From Ga0077555 sp031367895 (lineage in GTDB: Bacteria; Pseudomonadota; Alphaproteobacteria; Rhizobiales; Hyphomicrobiaceae): a stretch of DNA of 17,864 nucleotides. Positions within the stretch are counted from its first letter, which is position 1, and the number at the start of each line of letters is the position of its first letter. The translations under genes and the position numbers were made by a program. Below are positions 1 through 6,850 of the stretch, in pieces. The notes below the pieces were generated by a model. It ran no database searches, was not told where the DNA came from, and saw only the letters and a list, made by a program, of their open reading frames with translations. The stretch covers positions 1 to 17,864 of the forward strand of contig JANLQP010000236.1 in NCBI GenBank assembly GCA_031367895.1, written 5' to 3'.

Positions 1-97
1 CTCCAGAGAGCTTTCGTGTGTGGTCGATTCAAGATCGGATGACGATCGTTCGGGCGCGCTTGAACGTCAAGCTTGGCAGCGTCGATGGATTCGAATT

Positions 98-198
98 GTA
101 GGGTGCAATAGGCGGTCTTGCACTTTCCGCCGTATTGCACCGAGGCTCACGTTCAAGCGGTGCAATACGCCCCTGAAGGAGGGACTATTGCACCCTAC
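98..198. repeat. Double palindromic REP-like element (BIME-like)
   Basis: The outer ends are a perfect 13-base inverted repeat, GTAGGGTGCAATA at 98-110 and its complement at 186-198. Inside lie a second inverted pair, GTATTGCACCG at 132-142 and its complement at 158-168. The element folds as two consecutive hairpins, about 102-142 and 159-195, each closed by GGTGCAATA and TATTGCACC. Both outer ends carry the GTAG tetranucleotide that heads many REP sequences recognised by RAYT transposases (known for the class, not shown here). It starts eight bases after the stop codon of the quinone oxidoreductase, so it could also act as a transcript end or 3' stabiliser. The remaining bases 1-97 hold no gene that I can support. 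Confidence 0.75.
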
Positions 199-206
199 AT
201 CAATCA

Positions 207-1163
207 TTAAACCAATAGCGCCTTGCCGATCACCTGCCGGTCGACGACCAGCTTTAACGCGTCCGCCGCCTTGGCCAGCGGCAGCGCATGCGAATGATAG
301 GGGTGGATCCGCCCCGCGCCGAGCCAATCGACCAGCGTTTCGAGGTTGGCTCGATTGCGCTCCGGAGCGAGCTTGGCCAGCGCCCCGATGGTGAAGCCGA
401 TCACCTCGGCGTCCTTGACCAGCAGATGGTTGGTCTTGGCGACGCCCGGCCGCCCGCTGGTGAAACCGACGATGAGGATTCGCCCGAACGGCGCGACCGC
501 ACGCATCGACTCATCGAATACATCGCCACCGACCGGATCGAAGATGACGTCCGCACCGCGCCCGCCAGTGAGTGCCAGCACCTGCTCGCGGAAACCCTTG
601 GAGTAATCGATGACGTGGTCGGCGCCAAGTTTCTTGCACACCTCCAGCCGTTCTGGACTGCGCGCAGTGGCGATGACGCGTGCCCCCATCAGCTTGCCCA
701 TGTCGACGGTGGCGAGGCCGACACCGCCGGCAGCGCCATGCACCAGCAGCGTCTCGCCGGGCTTGAGGCGCCCGCGCTGCAGCGCATAGTACGCCGTCAT
801 GTAATTGGAGCGGAACGACGCCGCGGCTTCGTAACCGACTGACGCCGGCAGCTTGATCACGTTCGCCGCGGCTTGCACCGTTTCCTCCGCATAGCCGCCG
901 CCGCAGAGCACGCGGTCACCGACAGCCAGCCCCGTCACGCCGGCGCCAAGCTCCATGATCTCGCCCGATGCCTCGTTGCCTGGAATGAACGGCGGCGCCG
1001 TCTTGACGTGATACGTGCCGGCGATCCGCAGCACATCAGCGAAGCTGACGCCGCGCGCGCGCAAACGCACTTTGACTTCGCCGGCTGCAGGCGTCGGCGA
1101 TGGTACGGACTTGACGACCAGACTCTCGGGCGGGCCATAGGCTTCGCACATCACGACTTGCAT
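207..1163 (-). CDS. NADPH:quinone oxidoreductase, zinc-free MDR family
   Basis: This is a medium-chain dehydrogenase/reductase of the quinone oxidoreductase type, a cytoplasmic NAD(P)H-dependent reductase of quinones or activated alkenes. An N-terminal GroES-like domain covers about residues 1-125 (PGNEASGEI at 61-69 is the family signature) and a Rossmann domain follows, with the nucleotide-binding loop HGAAGGVGLA at 142-151. The cysteine cluster of the structural zinc site is absent, as expected for QOR rather than alcohol dehydrogenase. The predicted length is 318 residues, near the usual 320-330. I chose the ATG at 1163 because AGCGAGGG lies about 8 bases upstream and the protein then begins MQVVMCEAYGPPE, typical of the family; an in-frame ATG at 1205 would add 14 uncharacteristic residues. 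It is divergent from the flavin monooxygenase at 1322. The natural substrate is unknown. Confidence 0.9.
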   Translation of the reverse strand: MQVVMCEAYGPPESLVVKSVPSPTPAAGEVKVRLRARGVSFADVLRIAGTYHVKTAPPFIPGNEASGEIMELGAGVTGLAVGDRVLCGGGYAEETVQAAANVIKLPASVGYEAAASFRSNYMTAYYALQRGRLKPGETLLVHGAAGGVGLATVDMGKLMGARVIATARSPERLEVCKKLGADHVIDYSKGFREQVLALTGGRGADVIFDPVGGDVFDESMRAVAPFGRILIVGFTSGRPGVAKTNHLLVKDAEVIGFTIGALAKLAPERNRANLETLVDWLGAGRIHPYHSHALPLAKAADALKLVVDRQVIGKALLV

Positions 1164-1321
1164 TTTCGGTGGCCCTCGCTGAAATTCCCGAATCTTAATT
1201 GGCACATGGACGGCGCGGACACGTTCCTGCGTTCCTCGTCAACGATGTCAGGAAATCGGTCGCCCCGTCCACCACCTTGTGTGCGGGCAACGGTTCGCGA
1301 CGCCCAATGGAGTCTCGCTCG

Positions 1322-2662
1322 ATGAAGCCCGCCAAACGCCAGATGCACCTCGGCGCCTTCATGCGCCCGATCAGCATTCACACCGCTGCCTGGCGTTATC
1401 CCGGCGGCACGCCAGACGCCAACTTCAATCTGCAGGCGATCGTGTCCTACGCGCAGAAGCTGGAGGCGGCGAAGTTCGATGCGTTCTTCATGGCCGACCA
1501 TCTGGCCGTACTGAACATGCCGATGGAGGCCTTGAAGCGCAGCGCCACCGTGACGTCGTTCGACCCGCTGACCTTGCTGCCGGCGCTCGCCATGATGACG
1601 AAGCACCTGGGGTTGATCGCCACCGCGTCGACGACGTTCGAGCAGCCGTACCTGATCGCCCGGCGCTTCGCCTCGCTCGACCACATCAGCGGTGGGCGGG
1701 CAGCGTGGAACCTCGTCACCACGTCCAATCCAGACGCCGCGCTGAACTTCGGCATGGACGACCAGATGGAGCACGGCGAACGTTACCGCCGCGCCCGCGA
1801 GTTCTACGATGTCGTCACAGGCCTCTGGGACAGCTGGGCGGATGATGCCTTCATCCGCGACGTAAAATCCGGCATTTACTTCGATCCGGAAAAGCTGCAC
1901 GTGCTGAACCACGCGGGCAAGTATTTCAAGGTGCGTGGGCCCCTCAACATCGCTCGCCCGGTGCAGGGCTGGCCGGTGGTCGTGCAGGCCGGCGCCTCAG
2001 ATTCAGGCCGCCAACTCGCAGCCGAAACGGCGGAAGTCGTGTTCGCCGGCGGCGGGCCGCTTGACGATGGCCGCAAGCTTTACGCCGACATCAAGAGCCG
2101 TATGGAGAAGATCGGCCGCAATCCCGATCACTTGAAAATCCTGCCTGGCGCCTTCGTCGTGCTCGGCGAAACCGAGAGCGAAGCGCGCGACAAGCGGGCG
2201 ATGCTTGATAGCCTCGTGCACTACGAGAGCGGCATCGCGCAGCTCTCGATCAACCTCGGTACCGACGCCTCGAAATTCGATCCTGACGCCCCCCTGCCCG
2301 ACATCCCCGAAAGCAACCAGAGCAAGAGCGGGCGCGAACGCGTGCTGGCGCTGGCAAAACGGGAAAATCTCACCGTGCGGCAACTCGCGGGCCGGCTCGG
2401 CGGCTACGGCGGCCTCGGCATGGTCGGCACGCCGAAGATGATTGCGGATCAGATGCAGGAGTGGGTCGAGACGCGCGGCTCCGACGGCTTCAACGTCATG
2501 TTTCCGTATCTGCCGGGTGGCCTCGACGACTTCTGCAACAAGGTCGTGCCCGAGTTGCAGCGCCGCGGCCTCTTCCGCACCGAATACACCGGCAAGACGT
2601 TGCGCGAAAACCTCGGCCTGCCGCGCCCGGAGAACCGGTTCTTCGCTAAGGGAGCGCAATGA
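1322..2662 (+). CDS. Flavin-dependent monooxygenase, NtaA/SnaA/DszA family (LLM class)
   Basis: This is a predicted cytoplasmic FMNH2-dependent monooxygenase with a bacterial luciferase-like TIM-barrel fold, working with a separate flavin reductase. The N-terminus (MHLGAFMRPISIHTAAWRYP) and the block around FDAFFMADHLAVL (52-64) are characteristic of the nitrilotriacetate/dibenzothiophene-sulfone/pristinamycin monooxygenase family, as is the EQPYLIARRFASLDHISGGR block further on. At 446 residues it matches the family's usual 430-460. The start at 1322 is favoured by GGAG at 1309-1312 and by loss of family similarity upstream; in-frame ATGs at 1199 and 1307 are possible but less likely. Family members cleave C-N or C-S bonds or oxidise sulfur and chelating compounds; the substrate here cannot be read from sequence. 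No flavin reductase is encoded nearby. The neighbouring quinone oxidoreductase, SDR and lyase genes fit a catabolic setting (inference). Confidence 0.9.
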   Translation: MKPAKRQMHLGAFMRPISIHTAAWRYPGGTPDANFNLQAIVSYAQKLEAAKFDAFFMADHLAVLNMPMEALKRSATVTSFDPLTLLPALAMMTKHLGLIATASTTFEQPYLIARRFASLDHISGGRAAWNLVTTSNPDAALNFGMDDQMEHGERYRRAREFYDVVTGLWDSWADDAFIRDVKSGIYFDPEKLHVLNHAGKYFKVRGPLNIARPVQGWPVVVQAGASDSGRQLAAETAEVVFAGGGPLDDGRKLYADIKSRMEKIGRNPDHLKILPGAFVVLGETESEARDKRAMLDSLVHYESGIAQLSINLGTDASKFDPDAPLPDIPESNQSKSGRERVLALAKRENLTVRQLAGRLGGYGGLGMVGTPKMIADQMQEWVETRGSDGFNVMFPYLPGGLDDFCNKVVPELQRRGLFRTEYTGKTLRENLGLPRPENRFFAKGAQ

Positions 2663-2676
2663 AATACGAGCACGAT

Positions 2677-2707
2677 TGTCATCCTCGGGCTCGTCCCGAG
2701 GACCCAT
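2677..2707 (+). repeat. 31-base REP-like palindrome, copy 1
   Basis: The sequence runs from TGTCAT to CCCAT and contains a perfect 7-bp stem, CCTCGGG paired with CCCGAGG around the loop CTCGT. It begins 14 bases after the stop of the monooxygenase. It matches the inverted copy at 2781-2811 at 25 of 31 positions. It resembles the short palindromes scattered between genes in rhizobial genomes; this resemblance is from memory and not searched. Confidence 0.75.
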
Positions 2708-2780
2708 GGGGCGACAAGCAGCAGAAGTAATCGTTTGTTGATATGTGACAATACAAATCCATCGTAACGCCTGTTGATCG

Positions 2781-2811
2781 ATGGGTGGTCGGGACAAGCC
2801 CGGCCATGACA
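2781..2811 (-). repeat. 31-base REP-like palindrome, copy 2 (inverted)
   Basis: On the minus strand this runs from TGTCAT to CCCAT like copy 1. Its stem is GGCCGGG with CCCGACC around the loop CTTGT, with one internal mismatch. The outer two stem pairs are GG/CC where copy 1 has CC/GG, so both sides have changed together. The 73 bases between the two copies hold no gene. Copy 2 ends 32 bases before the rluD stop codon. Confidence 0.75.
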
Positions 2812-2843
2812 TTGGTGCGGTTGTAACGAACGGCCAAAATTGC

Positions 2844-3995
2844 CTATCTCCCACGCAACGCATCGAGCAGCCGTTGCATGTCGGCCGGCGGCGGGCTTTC
2901 GAACGACAATTTGCGGCGCGTCACGGGGTGCTCGAACGCAAGCGAGGAGGCATGCAGCGCTTGCCGGGCGAGCGCGGTCAAGGCGTCCGCAGCGGTGGCG
3001 GACAACCGGCTGGCGCTCGCCTTGAAGCCCGCGCCATAAGTAACGTCGCCCATCACCGGATGCGCGATGTGCGCCATGTGGACGCGGATCTGATGCGTGC
3101 GGCCGGTCTCGAGCTCCAATCGCAGCAACGTTGCGACCGGCTTGCCGTCGGCGCCTGGAAACACCTCGCCAACCTCGAAATGCGTCACCGCCTCGCGGCC
3201 GGCGCCACTGCGTGCCTGGGCTGCGTCGCTCACCGTCGCCGGCGTTTCCTCCGCTGCCAGCGCATCGTCCAGTCGTTCGGCCAATCGCCGCCGCGGCTGG
3301 TCGGGAACGAACGGTTCCCGCCGATCGTACGGGGAGCTGGCGCTCGATCGGTCGCGCACGACGGTGATCTTTTTACGGTTCGTGTCGCTTCGCGCCAGCG
3401 GTGCATCGACCTTGCCGGTCTTGCGCTCGAATGTGCCCCATACCAGCGCCAGGTAGCGCCTGGACATGCGCCCGTCGCGGCCGTGCGCGGCGAACTGTGC
3501 CGCCAACCCCTGGTGCGCCTTGTCCGTCTTGGCGACGACAAGTAGCCCGCTGGTGTCCTTGTCGAGCCGATGCACGATACCCGGCCGCCGGACGCCGCCG
3601 ATGCCGGAGAGACTGTCGCCACAGTGCGCCAGCAGTGCATTTACCAGCGTGCCGGTCGCATGCCCCGCCGCCGGATGCACGACGAGCCCCGCCGGCTTGT
3701 CGATCACGATCAGGCTCGCGTCCTCGAAAACCACGTCGAGCGCGATGTTCTCCGCCAACGGCTCGGCTGCCTCCGGCTCCGGGAGTTGCAGCTGGAACGC
3801 ATCGCCGCGTTTGACCCGGTAGCCGGGGTCTCCTATCGTTTTTTCGCCGAGCACTACGGCGCCCTCGCGAATGAGCGCCTGCACGCGCGACCGCGATAGC
3901 CCCTCGATCCGGTCCGCAAGGAAACGGTCGAGGCGCGCTCCGGCGTCCGCATCCAGCGCGGTGACGGCTTGGCGCTCAGGCGTGGGCTCTGTCAT
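2844..3995 (-). CDS. rluD: 23S rRNA pseudouridine synthase, RluD type
   Basis: The enzyme isomerises uridines to pseudouridine in 23S rRNA (helix 69 for the RluD group). An S4 RNA-binding domain occupies about residues 19-65, followed by the RluA-family catalytic domain. The motif HRLDKDTSG (142-150) contains the catalytic aspartate D145; DKPAGLVVHP (99-108) and ELETGRTHQIRVH (294-306) are the other conserved blocks. The length, 383 residues, is longer than the usual 310-350 because of an extra segment of about 50 residues (215-265), rich in Arg, Ala and Pro, placed between KKITVVRD and REAVTHFEV. The start at 3995 gives a normal N-terminus but has no strong ribosome binding site. The divergent gene at 4027 begins 31 bases away, so the two promoters must overlap or lie inside the coding ends. 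Assignment to RluD rather than RluC rests on the S4-containing architecture and the HRLDKDTSG form. Confidence 0.93.
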   Translation of the reverse strand: MTEPTPERQAVTALDADAGARLDRFLADRIEGLSRSRVQALIREGAVVLGEKTIGDPGYRVKRGDAFQLQLPEPEAAEPLAENIALDVVFEDASLIVIDKPAGLVVHPAAGHATGTLVNALLAHCGDSLSGIGGVRRPGIVHRLDKDTSGLLVVAKTDKAHQGLAAQFAAHGRDGRMSRRYLALVWGTFERKTGKVDAPLARSDTNRKKITVVRDRSSASSPYDRREPFVPDQPRRRLAERLDDALAAEETPATVSDAAQARSGAGREAVTHFEVGEVFPGADGKPVATLLRLELETGRTHQIRVHMAHIAHPVMGDVTYGAGFKASASRLSATAADALTALARQALHASSLAFEHPVTRRKLSFESPPPADMQRLLDALRGR

Positions 3996-4016
3996 GTCGG
4001 CCGATCATTTAGGTTC

Positions 4017-4021
4017 AGGAG
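4017..4021 (+). promoter_or_regulatory. Ribosome binding site of the small membrane protein
   Basis: AGGAG is placed five bases before the ATG at 4027. It decides that start against the longer in-frame reading that begins at 3871, which would overlap the rluD 5' end. Confidence 0.7.
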
Positions 4022-4026
4022 ACGCA

Positions 4027-4437
4027 ATGCAACAGAGCGACGAGCGCGCCGGCACTGTCAAGGACGCTACTGTCAAGGATGAGCCGGCGATCAAGCCGAT
4101 GTTCGACGACGCCCAGATGCGCAAGCTCCGCTTTGCCGTCATCACCATGGGCGCCCTGCTGCTGCTCGGCTTCGCGGTTGTGATCGGCCGCATCGTCTTT
4201 CTGCTCAATCGCGCGCCACCTGGTGATCCGGCAGCCGCGGTGCCGGCCATGTCCGGCGCAGCCCTTCCGGCCGATGTGCGACTGGCGTTGCCGGCAGGCG
4301 CCACCGTCCGCAATCTGTCGCTCTCCGGTAATCGCCTCGCGGTGCACTTCGACGCGCCGACCGGCGCCGGCATCGCCATTGTCGATCTTGCCACCGGCCG
4401 TGCCGTACAGCGCATCGAGCTGGCACCGGGGCGTTGA
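4027..4437 (+). CDS. Small single-pass membrane protein, probably DUF6476 family
   Basis: This 136-residue protein has a charged N-terminus (residues 1-34, with DDAQMRKLR just before the membrane), one transmembrane helix at about 35-60 (VITMGALLLLGFAVVIGRIV), and a C-terminal part of about 75 residues that should lie in the periplasm. That part includes LSLSGNRLAVHFDAP and IAIVDLATGRAVQRIEL, which look like beta-strands. Small proteins of this layout, annotated DUF6476, are divergent from rluD in other alphaproteobacteria as I recall; the function is unknown. The start at 4027 is supported by AGGAG at 4017-4021. No catalytic motif is visible. Confidence 0.8.
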   Translation: MQQSDERAGTVKDATVKDEPAIKPMFDDAQMRKLRFAVITMGALLLLGFAVVIGRIVFLLNRAPPGDPAAAVPAMSGAALPADVRLALPAGATVRNLSLSGNRLAVHFDAPTGAGIAIVDLATGRAVQRIELAPGR

Positions 4438-4548
4438 ACAAGTGCGGACCACCCGTGCGTTCGGACCCCGTGCTCAACCCTTTCCAAAGCGGCCACCCCG
4501 GCATAGTCTCGTGATCAATCGAGGCAACGCAACAGGGAAGCTCCGCAC

Positions 4549-5352
4549 ATGAACCGTCTGGATGGCAAAGTCGCGCTGATTTCGGGCGCCGCACGCGGCA
4601 TCGGTGGCGAAACCGCCAGGCGCATGGCCGGGGCCGGGGCCAAGGTCGTCATCGGCGACATCCTGGAGGAGAAAGCCCGCGAAACCGTGAAAGATATCAC
4701 GGCCACCGGCGGGCAGGCGCTGTTCGTCAAGCTCGACGTCACCAGCGAAGCGAGCTGGGCCGCGGCGCTGGCGGCAACCACCAAGCAGTTCGGCGGCCTC
4801 GACATCCTCGTCAACAATGCTGCCATGTTCCTCGGCCGCGACTTCATGGACGCGACCATGGAGGACTGGAACAAGCTCGTTGCCATCAACATGACCGGCG
4901 TCTGGCTCGGAACCAAAGTGTGCGCTCCCGCGCTGGCGGAGCGCGGCGCCAAATCAAAGCACGGCTCGGCGATCGTCAATCTGGCATCCGTTGCCGGTAT
5001 CGTCGGCTCGCAGCTCGATCCGCTCTACTCGATGACCAAGGGCGGCGTCACGCTCTTCACCAAGTCCTGCGCCCTGTCGTTTGGCCGCAAAGGCTGGAAA
5101 ATCCGCGTCAACTCGATCCACCCGGGCGTCATCGAAACCGACATGGGCGCGCAGACGTTCGCCTCGCGCGCCAAGCAACTTGGCACCAACGATGTCGACG
5201 GCGCGCGCGCAACGGCATTGAAGCAGCACCCGATCGGCCGCCTCGGCGTGCCTGACGACATCGCGCTCGGTATCGTGTTCCTGGCCTCCGACGATGCCGG
5301 CTTCATGACCGGCTCCGGCATGGTCGTCGACGGCGGGCTGACGGCGCAGTAG
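4549..5352 (+). CDS. SDR family NAD(H)-dependent oxidoreductase
   Basis: This is a classical short-chain dehydrogenase/reductase of 267 residues, within the usual 250-270. The cofactor loop is SGAARGIG (12-19), NNAA lies at 89-92, and the catalytic set is S147, Y160 and K164 (YSMTK). Aspartate at position 37 after the second strand (VVIGD) favours NAD(H) over NADP(H). The C-terminus ends with the common GSGMVVDGGLTAQ motif. GGGAAG about eight bases upstream of the ATG supports the start. The next gene, a lyase of the isocitrate lyase/PEP mutase superfamily, follows 103 bases later in the same direction, and the two may share a transcript. The substrate, probably a secondary alcohol or its ketone, cannot be named from sequence. 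Confidence 0.92.
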   Translation: MNRLDGKVALISGAARGIGGETARRMAGAGAKVVIGDILEEKARETVKDITATGGQALFVKLDVTSEASWAAALAATTKQFGGLDILVNNAAMFLGRDFMDATMEDWNKLVAINMTGVWLGTKVCAPALAERGAKSKHGSAIVNLASVAGIVGSQLDPLYSMTKGGVTLFTKSCALSFGRKGWKIRVNSIHPGVIETDMGAQTFASRAKQLGTNDVDGARATALKQHPIGRLGVPDDIALGIVFLASDDAGFMTGSGMVVDGGLTAQ

Positions 5353-5401
5353 GGGGCGACCTCAGTCTACCACGTCCGTGACGGATGAGTGTTCACGCGC
5401 C

Positions 5402-5431
5402 GGATGCAAAGAGGGTGCAAAGAGGGCATCC
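5402..5431 (+). repeat. 11-base tandem duplication inside a small inverted repeat
   Basis: TGCAAAGAGGG occurs twice in direct succession at 5405-5415 and 5416-5426. The pair is bracketed by GGATGC (5402-5407) and GCATCC (5426-5431). It lies in the leader of the lyase gene, about 25 bases before its start codon. Confidence 0.8.
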
Positions 5432-5441
5432 GAAGGCGCAA

Positions 5442-5446
5442 AGGAG
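5442..5446 (+). promoter_or_regulatory. Ribosome binding site of the lyase gene
   Basis: AGGAG stands nine bases before the ATG at 5456. It decides that start against an in-frame ATG at 5378, whose extra 26 residues would be encoded partly by the tandem duplication. Confidence 0.7.
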
Positions 5447-5455
5447 TCAAATCCC

Positions 5456-6316
5456 ATGACCACCCTACGCAACCTGCTCAAAGACTCGTCCCCCATCCAC
5501 GTCCCCCTCGTCCTCAATCCGATGATGGCCAAGCTGGCCGAGGCCGCCGGCTTCCAGGCGCTCTATCTCGGTGGCGGCGCGACCGGCTACCTGAAATGCG
5601 TCACCGAGGCGAACCTCAACTTGACCGAGATGTGCCAGGCCGCGCTCGACATCAAGAGCGTGTGCCCGCTGCCGCTGATCCTGGATGGCGCGTGCGGCTT
5701 CGGCGATCCCATGCACATGCACCGCACCATCGGCATGACTGAGGCGGCGGGCTTCGACGCGATCGAGATCGAGGACCAGCACCTGCCCAAACGCGCGCAT
5801 CACCATATCGGCCTCGAGCACTGCATCCCGACCGAGCTCATGTGCGACAAAATCAAGGAGGCGATCGCCGCGCGCCGCTCGAAGGATTTCATCATCATCG
5901 CGCGTACCAACGCGGCACGTAGCCTCGGGCTCGACGAGGCACTGCGCCGTGCCGAAGCCTTCGCCAAGGCTGGCGCCGATATGCTGCTCGTTTCCGCGAA
6001 AACGCCGGATCAGGTGCGCATCATCGGCGAGAAAGTCGGCCGGCCTCTGGTCCTGCTGGCGTCCGGCGACATACAGCGCGCGACCGGTCTCTCGAACGCG
6101 GACCTGAAGAAGCTCGGCTACCAGCTCGTCATCGACGCTTCGACACCGCTGATGGCGATCCACAAGACCCTGCGCGAGACCTACGCTGCGCTGGCGAAGG
6201 GCGATCCGGCGCCGAACCTCGGCAGTGGCGGCGCCAAGGCGGAGCAGGAGCACGTGCACCAGACCATCGGCCTCGACGCCATGTTGGCGATCGAGAAGCG
6301 GACGGTCGAGAAGTAG
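5456..6316 (+). CDS. Isocitrate lyase/PEP mutase superfamily protein
   Basis: This 286-residue protein has the (beta/alpha)8 layout of the PEP mutase/isocitrate lyase superfamily, whose members make or break C-C or C-P bonds in 2-oxo acids and 2-methylisocitrate-like acids. Recognisable blocks are YLGGGATGYLK (37-47), LILDGACGFGDP (74-85), IEIEDQHLPKR (103-113) and IIARTNA (147-153). The position of the canonical metal-binding DxDTG[YF]G motif reads D77-G-A79-C-G-F-G, so the second aspartate is alanine. The KKCGH catalytic loop of true isocitrate and methylisocitrate lyases is replaced by PKRAHHH. It is therefore probably neither of those enzymes; an oxo-acid hydrolase, decarboxylase or another lyase is possible. 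It follows the SDR gene in the same direction. The ATG at 5456 has AGGAG nine bases upstream. Confidence 0.85.
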   Translation: MTTLRNLLKDSSPIHVPLVLNPMMAKLAEAAGFQALYLGGGATGYLKCVTEANLNLTEMCQAALDIKSVCPLPLILDGACGFGDPMHMHRTIGMTEAAGFDAIEIEDQHLPKRAHHHIGLEHCIPTELMCDKIKEAIAARRSKDFIIIARTNAARSLGLDEALRRAEAFAKAGADMLLVSAKTPDQVRIIGEKVGRPLVLLASGDIQRATGLSNADLKKLGYQLVIDASTPLMAIHKTLRETYAALAKGDPAPNLGSGGAKAEQEHVHQTIGLDAMLAIEKRTVEK

Positions 6317-6330
6317 CGCTGGAAAGGAAA

Positions 6331-6360
6331 CGCCACGGAGCCGTTGACGGTTCCGTGGCG
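6331..6360. terminator. Bidirectional hairpin terminator between convergent genes
   Basis: A 30-base hairpin with 13 paired bases per arm (one G-U) and a TTGA loop lies 15 bases after the stop of the lyase gene. Read on the minus strand it is followed by TTTCCTTTCC, which suits termination of the small secreted protein gene at 6404. On the plus strand there is no T-run. A second short palindrome, GGGGCTT-G-AAGCCCC, lies at 6384-6398. Confidence 0.7.
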
Positions 6361-6403
6361 TCGAATTCAGGCGAGCATCGTCCGGGGCTTGAAGCCCCCA
6401 GCC

Positions 6404-6664
6404 TCAGCCACGGTGGCGATAACGGCCGCAGGTGCGGTCGAGGTCGCGCTTCAGAGCAAAAATGGTCTGGCGCTCGTTGGGGCTGATGCGACCATCCGAA
6501 GCGGCGCGACGCTCGAATTGATGCAGGCGGATGGCCTTGTCCTGGCAGACGCTGTGGTGACGCCGGGCGTAGGGATGATTCCCTTGGTTCCAGGGAGCGT
6601 ACTGCGCCGAGGCGCCGGTAGCACCGACGATGAGAATGCCGGCAGCAACCATCAGTGACTTCAT
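6404..6664 (-). CDS. Small secreted protein with two cysteines, function unknown
   Basis: This 86-residue protein begins with a clear signal peptide (MKSLMVAAGILIVGATGASA, residues 1-20), with probable cleavage before QYAPW. The mature part of about 66 residues is basic, with cysteines at 40 and 79 that could form one disulfide. A predicted helical block includes QDKAIRLHQFERRAASDGRISPNERQTIFALKRDLDRTC; the stretch SDGRISPNE looks superficially like an EF-hand loop but is too short for a call. Similar small periplasmic proteins occur in Hyphomicrobiales as I recall. GAGGA lies about ten bases before the start. The gene stands alone, with a hairpin terminator downstream at 6331-6360. The plus-strand reading frame over it lacks any recognisable features. 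Confidence 0.75.
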   Translation of the reverse strand: MKSLMVAAGILIVGATGASAQYAPWNQGNHPYARRHHSVCQDKAIRLHQFERRAASDGRISPNERQTIFALKRDLDRTCGRYRHRG

Positions 6665-6850
6665 GGGACTTAATCCTCGACACAGGGACGCCGGCGACGA
6701 CCGCTCGGCCTTTTTGAACTTCTAGTGTTTCCCAAGTGAATACGATGTGAACCGGGACCCGCCGGCCCTTTGAGGCCTGTTATGTCGCAGCCGGGCTTGC
6801 CACGTCCATTGCGCGGCACATCGATTGAAACCATGCGCGAACTCGGCGCG

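Noticed and set aside
1..97. Possible gene end at the left edge
   Set aside because: No frame in these bases shows a recognisable protein end, and there is too little sequence to judge.
1151..1912. Minus-strand open frame opposite the monooxygenase 5' end
   Set aside because: It is a composition-driven shadow with no family features, overlapping the start of the quinone oxidoreductase.
2003..2863. Minus-strand open frame over the monooxygenase 3' end and the repeats
   Set aside because: It crosses a palindromic repeat pair and opposes a conserved gene; no ribosome site or motif supports it.
6344..6658. Plus-strand open frame over the small secreted protein
   Set aside because: It starts inside the terminator hairpin, and the opposite strand has the signal peptide and ribosome binding site.
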